Under the pieces are notes generated by a model. It saw only the letters and a list, made by a program, of their open reading frames with translations, was not told the origin of the DNA and searched no databases. Both the position numbers and the translations under genes were made by a program. From Micropterix aruncella (taxonomy: Eukaryota > Arthropoda > Insecta > Lepidoptera > Micropterigidae): a stretch of DNA of 64,000 nucleotides. The DNA lies in contig CALYMY010000064.1 in assembly GCA_944548615.1 (NCBI GenBank), positions 159,062 to 223,061 of the forward strand, in the 5' to 3' direction. Below are positions 51,201-64,000 of the stretch, one piece after another (within the stretch, counting starts at the first letter, position 1; every line of letters starts with the position of its first letter).

Positions 51201-54200
51201 GTCTTACATACATACACACTTACCGTCTTACATACATACACACTTACCGTCTTACATACATACACACTTACCGTCTTACATACATACACACTTACCGTCT
51301 TACATACATACACACTTACCGTCTTACATACATACACACTTACCGTCTTACATACATACACACTTACCGTCTTACATACATACACACTTACCGTCTTACA
51401 TACATACACACTTACCGTCTTACATACATACACACTTACCGTCTTACATACATACACACTTACCGTCTTACATACATACACACTTACCGTCTTACATACA
51501 TACACACTTACCGTCTTACATACATACACACTTACCGTCTTACATACATACACACTTACCGTCTTACATACATACACACTTACCGTCTTACATACATACA
51601 CACTTACCGTCTTACATACATACACACTTACCGTCTTACATACATACACACTTACCGTCTTACATACATACACACTTACCGTCTTACATACATACACACT
51701 TACCGTCTTACATACATACACACTTACCGTCTTACATACATACACACTTACCGTCTTACATACATACACACTTACCGTCTTACATACATACACACTTACC
51801 GTCTTACATACATACACACTTACCGTCTTACATACATACACACTTACCGTCTTACATACATACACACTTACCGTCTTACATACATACACACTTACCGTCT
51901 TACATACATACACACTTACCGTCTTACATACATACACACTTACCGTCTTACATACATACACACTTACCGTCTTACATACATACACACTTACCGTCTTACA
52001 TACATACACACTTACCGTCTTACATACATACACACTTACCGTCTTACATACATACACACTTACCGTCTTACATACATACACACTTACCGTCTTACATACA
52101 TACACACTTACCGTCTTACATACATACACACTTACCGTCTTACATACATACACACTTACCGTCTTACATACATACACACTTACCGTCTTACATACATACA
52201 CACTTACCGTCTTACATACATACACACTTACCGTCTTACATACATACACACTTACCGTCTTACATACATACACACTTACCGTCTTACATACATACACACT
52301 TACCGTCTTACATACATACACACTTACCGTCTTACATACATACACACTTACCGTCTTACATACATACACACTTACCGTCTTACATACATACACACTTACC
52401 GTCTTACATACATACACACTTACCGTCTTACATACATACACACTTACCGTCTTACATACATACACACTTACCGTCTTACATACATACACACTTACCGTCT
52501 TACATACATACACACTTACCGTCTTACATACATACACACTTACCGTCTTACATACATACACACTTACCGTCTTACATACATACACACTTACCGTCTTACA
52601 TACATACACACTTACCGTCTTACATACATACACACTTACCGTCTTACATACATACACACTTACCGTCTTACATACATACACACTTACCGTCTTACATACA
52701 TACACACTTACCGTCTTACATACATACACACTTACCGTCTTACATACATACACACTTACCGTCTTACATACATACACACTTACCGTCTTACATACATACA
52801 CACTTACCGTCTTACATACATACACACTTACCGTCTTACATACATACACACTTACCGTCTTACATACATACACACTTACCGTCTTACATACATACACACT
52901 TACCGTCTTACATACATACACACTTACCGTCTTACATACATACACACTTACCGTCTTACATACATACACACTTACCGTCTTACATACATACACACTTACC
53001 GTCTTACATACATACACACTTACCGTCTTACATACATACACACTTACCGTCTTACATACATACACACTTACCGTCTTACATACATACACACTTACCGTCT
53101 TACATACATACACACTTACCGTCTTACATACATACACACTTACCGTCTTACATACATACACACTTACCGTCTTACATACATACACACTTACCGTCTTACA
53201 TACATACACACTTACCGTCTTACATACATACACACTTACCGTCTTACATACATACACACTTACCGTCTTACATACATACACACTTACCGTCTTACATACA
53301 TACACACTTACCGTCTTACATACATACACACTTACCGTCTTACATACATACACACTTACCGTCTTACATACATACACACTTACCGTCTTACATACATACA
53401 CACTTACCGTCTTACATACATACACACTTACCGTCTTACATACATACACACTTACCGTCTTACATACATACACACTTACCGTCTTACATACATACACACT
53501 TACCGTCTTACATACATACACACTTACCGTCTTACATACATACACACTTACCGTCTTACATACATACACACTTACCGTCTTACATACATACACACTTACC
53601 GTCTTACATACATACACACTTACCGTCTTACATACATACACACTTACCGTCTTACATACATACACACTTACCGTCTTACATACATACACACTTACCGTCT
53701 TACATACATACACACTTACCGTCTTACATACATACACACTTACCGTCTTACATACATACACACTTACCGTCTTACATACATACACACTTACCGTCTTACA
53801 TACATACACACTTACCGTCTTACATACATACACACTTACCGTCTTACATACATACACACTTACCGTCTTACATACATACACACTTACCGTCTTACATACA
53901 TACACACTTACCGTCTTACATACATACACACTTACCGTCTTACATACATACACACTTACCGTCTTACATACATACACACTTACCGTCTTACATACATACA
54001 CACTTACCGTCTTACATACATACACACTTACCGTCTTACATACATACACACTTACCGTCTTACATACATACACACTTACCGTCTTACATACATACACACT
54101 TACCGTCTTACATACATACACACTTACCGTCTTACATACATACACACTTACCGTCTTACATACATACACACTTACCGTCTTACATACATACACACTTACC

Positions 54201-57200
54201 GTCTTACATACATACACACTTACCGTCTTACATACATACACACTTACCGTCTTACATACATACACACTTACCGTCTTACATACATACACACTTACCGTCT
54301 TACATACATACACACTTACCGTCTTACATACATACACACTTACCGTCTTACATACATACACACTTACCGTCTTACATACATACACACTTACCGTCTTACA
54401 TACATACACACTTACCGTCTTACATACATACACACTTACCGTCTTACATACATACACACTTACCGTCTTACATACATACACACTTACCGTCTTACATACA
54501 TACACACTTACCGTCTTACATACATACACACTTACCGTCTTACATACATACACACTTACCGTCTTACATACATACACACTTACCGTCTTACATACATACA
54601 CACTTACCGTCTTACATACATACACACTTACCGTCTTACATACATACACACTTACCGTCTTACATACATACACACTTACCGTCTTACATACATACACACT
54701 TACCGTCTTACATACATACACACTTACCGTCTTACATACATACACACTTACCGTCTTACATACATACACACTTACCGTCTTACATACATACACACTTACC
54801 GTCTTACATACATACACACTTACCGTCTTACATACATACACACTTACCGTCTTACATACATACACACTTACCGTCTTACATACATACACACTTACCGTCT
54901 TACATACATACACACTTACCGTCTTACATACATACACACTTACCGTCTTACATACATACACACTTACCGTCTTACATACATACACACTTACCGTCTTACA
55001 TACATACACACTTACCGTCTTACATACATACACACTTACCGTCTTACATACATACACACTTACCGTCTTACATACATACACACTTACCGTCTTACATACA
55101 TACACACTTACCGTCTTACATACATACACACTTACCGTCTTACATACATACACACTTACCGTCTTACATACATACACACTTACCGTCTTACATACATACA
55201 CACTTACCGTCTTACATACATACACACTTACCGTCTTACATACATACACACTTACCGTCTTACATACATACACACTTACCGTCTTACATACATACACACT
55301 TACCGTCTTACATACATACACACTTACCGTCTTACATACATACACACTTACCGTCTTACATACATACACACTTACCGTCTTACATACATACACACTTACC
55401 GTCTTACATACATACACACTTACCGTCTTACATACATACACACTTACCGTCTTACATACATACACACTTACCGTCTTACATACATACACACTTACCGTCT
55501 TACATACATACACACTTACCGTCTTACATACATACACACTTACCGTCTTACATACATACACACTTACCGTCTTACATACATACACACTTACCGTCTTACA
55601 TACATACACACTTACCGTCTTACATACATACACACTTACCGTCTTACATACATACACACTTACCGTCTTACATACATACACACTTACCGTCTTACATACA
55701 TACACACTTACCGTCTTACATACATACACACTTACCGTCTTACATACATACACACTTACCGTCTTACATACATACACACTTACCGTCTTACATACATACA
55801 CACTTACCGTCTTACATACATACACACTTACCGTCTTACATACATACACACTTACCGTCTTACATACATACACACTTACCGTCTTACATACATACACACT
55901 TACCGTCTTACATACATACACACTTACCGTCTTACATACATACACACTTACCGTCTTACATACATACACACTTACCGTCTTACATACATACACACTTACC
56001 GTCTTACATACATACACACTTACCGTCTTACATACATACACACTTACCGTCTTACATACATACACACTTACCGTCTTACATACATACACACTTACCGTCT
56101 TACATACATACACACTTACCGTCTTACATACATACACACTTACCGTCTTACATACATACACACTTACCGTCTTACATACATACACACTTACCGTCTTACA
56201 TACATACACACTTACCGTCTTACATACATACACACTTACCGTCTTACATACATACACACTTACCGTCTTACATACATACACACTTACCGTCTTACATACA
56301 TACACACTTACCGTCTTACATACATACACACTTACCGTCTTACATACATACACACTTACCGTCTTACATACATACACACTTACCGTCTTACATACATACA
56401 CACTTACCGTCTTACATACATACACACTTACCGTCTTACATACATACACACTTACCGTCTTACATACATACACACTTACCGTCTTACATACATACACACT
56501 TACCGTCTTACATACATACACACTTACCGTCTTACATACATACACACTTACCGTCTTACATACATACACACTTACCGTCTTACATACATACACACTTACC
56601 GTCTTACATACATACACACTTACCGTCTTACATACATACACACTTACCGTCTTACATACATACACACTTACCGTCTTACATACATACACACTTACCGTCT
56701 TACATACATACACACTTACCGTCTTACATACATACACACTTACCGTCTTACATACATACACACTTACCGTCTTACATACATACACACTTACCGTCTTACA
56801 TACATACACACTTACCGTCTTACATACATACACACTTACCGTCTTACATACATACACACTTACCGTCTTACATACATACACACTTACCGTCTTACATACA
56901 TACACACTTACCGTCTTACATACATACACACTTACCGTCTTACATACATACACACTTACCGTCTTACATACATACACACTTACCGTCTTACATACATACA
57001 CACTTACCGTCTTACATACATACACACTTACCGTCTTACATACATACACACTTACCGTCTTACATACATACACACTTACCGTCTTACATACATACACACT
57101 TACCGTCTTACATACATACACACTTACCGTCTTACATACATACACACTTACCGTCTTACATACATACACACTTACCGTCTTACATACATACACACTTACC

Positions 57201-60200
57201 GTCTTACATACATACACACTTACCGTCTTACATACATACACACTTACCGTCTTACATACATACACACTTACCGTCTTACATACATACACACTTACCGTCT
57301 TACATACATACACACTTACCGTCTTACATACATACACACTTACCGTCTTACATACATACACACTTACCGTCTTACATACATACACACTTACCGTCTTACA
57401 TACATACACACTTACCGTCTTACATACATACACACTTACCGTCTTACATACATACACACTTACCGTCTTACATACATACACACTTACCGTCTTACATACA
57501 TACACACTTACCGTCTTACATACATACACACTTACCGTCTTACATACATACACACTTACCGTCTTACATACATACACACTTACCGTCTTACATACATACA
57601 CACTTACCGTCTTACATACATACACACTTACCGTCTTACATACATACACACTTACCGTCTTACATACATACACACTTACCGTCTTACATACATACACACT
57701 TACCGTCTTACATACATACACACTTACCGTCTTACATACATACACACTTACCGTCTTACATACATACACACTTACCGTCTTACATACATACACACTTACC
57801 GTCTTACATACATACACACTTACCGTCTTACATACATACACACTTACCGTCTTACATACATACACACTTACCGTCTTACATACATACACACTTACCGTCT
57901 TACATACATACACACTTACCGTCTTACATACATACACACTTACCGTCTTACATACATACACACTTACCGTCTTACATACATACACACTTACCGTCTTACA
58001 TACATACACACTTACCGTCTTACATACATACACACTTACCGTCTTACATACATACACACTTACCGTCTTACATACATACACACTTACCGTCTTACATACA
58101 TACACACTTACCGTCTTACATACATACACACTTACCGTCTTACATACATACACACTTACCGTCTTACATACATACACACTTACCGTCTTACATACATACA
58201 CACTTACCGTCTTACATACATACACACTTACCGTCTTACATACATACACACTTACCGTCTTACATACATACACACTTACCGTCTTACATACATACACACT
58301 TACCGTCTTACATACATACACACTTACCGTCTTACATACATACACACTTACCGTCTTACATACATACACACTTACCGTCTTACATACATACACACTTACC
58401 GTCTTACATACATACACACTTACCGTCTTACATACATACACACTTACCGTCTTACATACATACACACTTACCGTCTTACATACATACACACTTACCGTCT
58501 TACATACATACACACTTACCGTCTTACATACATACACACTTACCGTCTTACATACATACACACTTACCGTCTTACATACATACACACTTACCGTCTTACA
58601 TACATACACACTTACCGTCTTACATACATACACACTTACCGTCTTACATACATACACACTTACCGTCTTACATACATACACACTTACCGTCTTACATACA
58701 TACACACTTACCGTCTTACATACATACACACTTACCGTCTTACATACATACACACTTACCGTCTTACATACATACACACTTACCGTCTTACATACATACA
58801 CACTTACCGTCTTACATACATACACACTTACCGTCTTACATACATACACACTTACCGTCTTACATACATACACACTTACCGTCTTACATACATACACACT
58901 TACCGTCTTACATACATACACACTTACCGTCTTACATACATACACACTTACCGTCTTACATACATACACACTTACCGTCTTACATACATACACACTTACC
59001 GTCTTACATACATACACACTTACCGTCTTACATACATACACACTTACCGTCTTACATACATACACACTTACCGTCTTACATACATACACACTTACCGTCT
59101 TACATACATACACACTTACCGTCTTACATACATACACACTTACCGTCTTACATACATACACACTTACCGTCTTACATACATACACACTTACCGTCTTACA
59201 TACATACACACTTACCGTCTTACATACATACACACTTACCGTCTTACATACATACACACTTACCGTCTTACATACATACACACTTACCGTCTTACATACA
59301 TACACACTTACCGTCTTACATACATACACACTTACCGTCTTACATACATACACACTTACCGTCTTACATACATACACACTTACCGTCTTACATACATACA
59401 CACTTACCGTCTTACATACATACACACTTACCGTCTTACATACATACACACTTACCGTCGTCTTACATACATACACACTTACCGTCTTACATACATACAC
59501 ACTTACCGTCTTACATACATACACACTTACCGTCTTACATACATACACACTTACCGTCTTACATACATACACACTTACCGTCTTACATACATACACACTT
59601 ACCGTCTTACATACATACACACTTACCGTCTTACATACATACACACTTACCGTCTTACATACATACACACTTACCGTCTTACATACATACACACTTACCG
59701 TCTTACATACATACACACTTACCGTCTTACATACATACACACTTACCGTCTTACATACATACACACTTACCGTCTTACATACATACACACTTACCGTCTT
59801 ACATACATACACACTTACCGTCTTACATACATACACACTTACCGTCTTACATACATACACACTTACCGTCTTACATACATACACACTTACCGTCTTACAT
59901 ACATACACACTTACCGTCTTACATACATACACACTTACCGTCTTACATACATACACACTTACCGTCTTACATACATACACACTTACCGTCTTACATACAT
60001 ACACACTTACCGTCTTACATACATACACACTTACCGTCTTACATACATACACACTTACCGTCTTACATACATACACACTTACCGTCTTACATACATACAC
60101 ACTTACCGTCTTACATACATACACACTTACCGTCTTACATACATACACACTTACCGTCTTACATACATACACACTTACCGTCTTACATACATACACACTT

Positions 60201-63200
60201 ACCGTCTTACATACATACACACTTACCGTCTTACATACATACACACTTACCGTCTTACATACATACACACTTACCGTCTTACATACATACACACTTACCG
60301 TCTTACATACATACACACTTACCGTCTTACATACATACACACTTACCGTCTTACATACATACACACTTACCGTCTTACATACATACACACTTACCGTCTT
60401 ACATACATACACACTTACCGTCTTACATACATACACACTTACCGTCTTACATACATACACACTTACCGTCTTACATACATACACACTTACCGTCTTACAT
60501 ACATACACACTTACCGTCTTACATACATACACACTTACCGTCTTACATACATACACACTTACCGTCTTACATACATACACACTTACCGTCTTACATACAT
60601 ACACACTTACCGTCTTACATACATACACACTTACCGTCTTACATACATACACACTTACCGTCTTACATACATACACACTTACCGTCTTACATACATACAC
60701 ACTTACCGTCTTACATACATACACACTTACCGTCTTACATACATACACACTTACCGTCTTACATACATACACACTTACCGTCTTACATACATACACACTT
60801 ACCGTCTTACATACATACACACTTACCGTCTTACATACATACACACTTACCGTCTTACATACATACACACTTACCGTCTTACATACATACACACTTACCG
60901 TCTTACATACATACACACTTACCGTCTTACATACATACACACTTACCGTCTTACATACATACACACTTACCGTCTTACATACATACACACTTACCGTCTT
61001 ACATACATACACACTTACCGTCTTACATACATACACACTTACCGTCTTACATACATACACACTTACCGTCTTACATACATACACACTTACCGTCTTACAT
61101 ACATACACACTTACCGTCTTACATACATACACACTTACCGTCTTACATACATACACACTTACCGTCTTACATACATACACACTTACCGTCTTACATACAT
61201 ACACACTTACCGTCTTACATACATACACACTTACCGTCTTACATACATACACACTTACCGTCTTACATACATACACACTTACCGTCTTACATACATACAC
61301 ACTTACCGTCTTACATACATACACACTTACCGTCTTACATACATACACACTTACCGTCTTACATACATACACACTTACCGTCTTACATACATACACACTT
61401 ACCGTCTTACATACATACACACTTACCGTCTTACATACATACACACTTACCGTCTTACATACATACACACTTACCGTCTTACATACATACACACTTACCG
61501 TCTTACATACATACACACTTACCGTCTTACATACATACACACTTACCGTCTTACATACATACACACTTACCGTCTTACATACATACACACTTACCGTCTT
61601 ACATACATACACACTTACCGTCTTACATACATACACACTTACCGTCTTACATACATACACACTTACCGTCTTACATACATACACACTTACCGTCTTACAT
61701 ACATACACACTTACCGTCTTACATACATACACACTTACCGTCTTACATACATACACACTTACCGTCTTACATACATACACACTTACCGTCTTACATACAT
61801 ACACACTTACCGTCTTACATACATACACACTTACCGTCTTACATACATACACACTTACCGTCTTACATACATACACACTTACCGTCTTACATACATACAC
61901 ACTTACCGTCTTACATACATACACACTTACCGTCTTACATACATACACACTTACCGTCTTACATACATACACACTTACCGTCTTACATACATACACACTT
62001 ACCGTCTTACATACATACACACTTACCGTCTTACATACATACACACTTACCGTCTTACATACATACACACTTACCGTCTTACATACATACACACTTACCG
62101 TCTTACATACATACACACTTACCGTCTTACATACATACACACTTACCGTCTTACATACATACACACTTACCGTCTTACATACATACACACTTACCGTCTT
62201 ACATACATACACACTTACCGTCTTACATACATACACACTTACCGTCTTACATACATACACACTTACCGTCTTACATACATACACACTTACCGTCTTACAT
62301 ACATACACACTTACCGTCTTACATACATACACACTTACCGTCTTACATACATACACACTTACCGTCTTACATACATACACACTTACCGTCTTACATACAT
62401 ACACACTTACCGTCTTACATACATACACACTTACCGTCTTACATACATACACACTTACCGTCTTACATACATACACACTTACCGTCTTACATACATACAC
62501 ACTTACCGTCTTACATACATACACACTTACCGTCTTACATACATACACACTTACCGTCTTACATACATACACACTTACCGTCTTACATACATACACACTT
62601 ACCGTCTTACATACATACACACTTACCGTCTTACATACATACACACTTACCGTCTTACATACATACACACTTACCGTCTTACATACATACACACTTACCG
62701 TCTTACATACATACACACTTACCGTCTTACATACATACACACTTACCGTCTTACATACATACACACTTACCGTCTTACATACATACACACTTACCGTCTT
62801 ACATACATACACACTTACCGTCTTACATACATACACACTTACCGTCTTACATACATACACACTTACCGTCTTACATACATACACACTTACCGTCTTACAT
62901 ACATACACACTTACCGTCTTACATACATACACACTTACCGTCTTACATACATACACACTTACCGTCTTACATACATACACACTTACCGTCTTACATACAT
63001 ACACACTTACCGTCTTACATACATACACACTTACCGTCTTACATACATACACACTTACCGTCTTACATACATACACACTTACCGTCTTACATACATACAC
63101 ACTTACCGTCTTACATACATACACACTTACCGTCTTACATACATACACACTTACCGTCTTACATACATACACACTTACCGTCTTACATACATACACACTT

Positions 63201-64000
63201 ACCGTCTTACATACATACACACTTACCGTCTTACATACATACACACTTACCGTCTTACATACATACACACTTACCGTCTTACATACATACACACTTACCG
63301 TCTTACATACATACACACTTACCGTCTTACATACATACACACTTACCGTCTTACATACATACACACTTACCGTCTTACATACATACACACTTACCGTCTT
63401 ACATACATACACACTTACCGTCTTACATACATACACACTTACCGTCTTACATACATACACACTTACCGTCTTACATACATACACACTTACCGTCTTACAT
63501 ACATACACACTTACCGTCTTACATACATACACACTTACCGTCTTACATACATACACACTTACCGTCTTACATACATACACACTTACCGTCTTACATACAT
63601 ACACACTTACCGTCTTACATACATACACACTTACCGTCTTACATACATACACACTTACCGTCTTACATACATACACACTTACCGTCTTACATACATACAC
63701 ACTTACCGTCTTACATACATACACACTTACCGTCTTACATACATACACACTTACCGTCTTACATACATACACACTTACCGTCTTACATACATACACACTT
63801 ACCGTCTTACATACATACACACTTACCGTCTTACATACATACACACTTACCGTCTTACATACATACACACTTACCGTCTTACATACATACACACTTACCG
63901 TCTTACATACATACACACTTACCGTCTTACATACATACACACTTACCGTCTTACATACATACACACTTACCGTCTTACATACATACACACTTACCGTCTT
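36278..64000. repeat. 24-bp satellite array A7 (longest, continues past window)
   Basis: About 1155 units over 27.7 kb, remarkably uniform. The only irregularities I find are the marker pair CAGTC (36294) and CATGCACAC (36308) shared with A4, ACCCTAC at about 36709 shared with A3 (12216), an extra CA near 45690, a missing A in CTTCCGTC near 49063, and an extra GTC near 59458. The first bases (ATAC, 36278-36281) are the right target-site duplication. The uniformity means the true length cannot be trusted beyond read-length support. Confidence 0.97.

Noticed and set aside
36706..63988. Open frames of thousands of codons on the minus strand (also 5778-12202, 18474-22523) and plus-strand counterparts
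   Set aside because: They are translations of the 24-bp unit, whose length is a multiple of three and which has no stop in four frames. They have no start context or domain and end only where a unit has an indel.
36278..64000. Telomere repeat array
   Set aside because: The complement is T/G-rich like a telomeric strand, but no TTAGG-type motif occurs. The G-rich strand points to the left while the most uniform array is at the right, and retroelements and a second satellite interrupt it. Without a chromosome end in view it cannot be supported.

Overview
The window is eukaryotic repeat-rich heterochromatin, almost certainly from an insect. I suspect an ant or wasp from the general look of the retroelement proteins, but nothing in the window proves the order. 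There is no host gene, rRNA or tRNA. About 44 kb of the 64 kb (roughly 69%) is one 24-bp satellite: CTTACCGTCT followed by seven TA/CA dinucleotides. It lies in one orientation throughout, in arrays A1 to A7. The unit length is divisible by three and has no stop in four of six frames, so the very long open frames here are artefacts of the repeat.

Layout: A1 (1-1416); a transition zone plus four 327/328-bp AT-rich satellite monomers (1417-2822); A2 (2823-3472); a near-identical second copy of that module (3473-4878); A3 (4879-12964); a truncated minus-strand Ty3/Gypsy element, copy C1 (12965-14610); A4 (14608-16059); transition plus seven and a bit 327/328-bp monomers (16060-18497); A5 (18494-22564); two rearranged copies of the same retroelement family sharing one LTR, C2 and C3 (22565-26854); A6 (26852-27624); a complete plus-strand Ty3/Gypsy LTR retrotransposon (27625-36277) with identical-looking 1339-bp LTRs and a 4-bp target duplication; A7 (36278-64000), which continues A6 and runs off the window.

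Two retroelement families are present. The C1/C2/C3 family has a tRNA-Trp-type primer site and RT-RNaseH-IN(GPY/F) pol, which fits the CsRn1/Kabuki-like clade. All its copies are defective: gag is missing, pol is cut, and the ends are folded back or truncated. The second family looks Osvaldo-like: long LTRs, intact gag, and an intact protease-RT-RNaseH-IN pol in the -1 frame. Pol joins gag through an A-AAA-AAC slippery heptamer directly before the gag stop. By sequence it could be an active autonomous element.

Rare variants in the satellite act as markers and give the order of events. The first retroelement entered the 24-bp array, was truncated by microhomology-sized joins, and was copied together with its flanking array (C1+A4 matches C3+A6 at a constant offset of 12,244). 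The second retrotransposon then landed in one of those copies, splitting A6 from A7. The 327-bp satellite modules were also copied as blocks, including an exact 2056-bp tandem step at 1417/3473. Array lengths depend on assembly quality, because most 24-bp units are indistinguishable.
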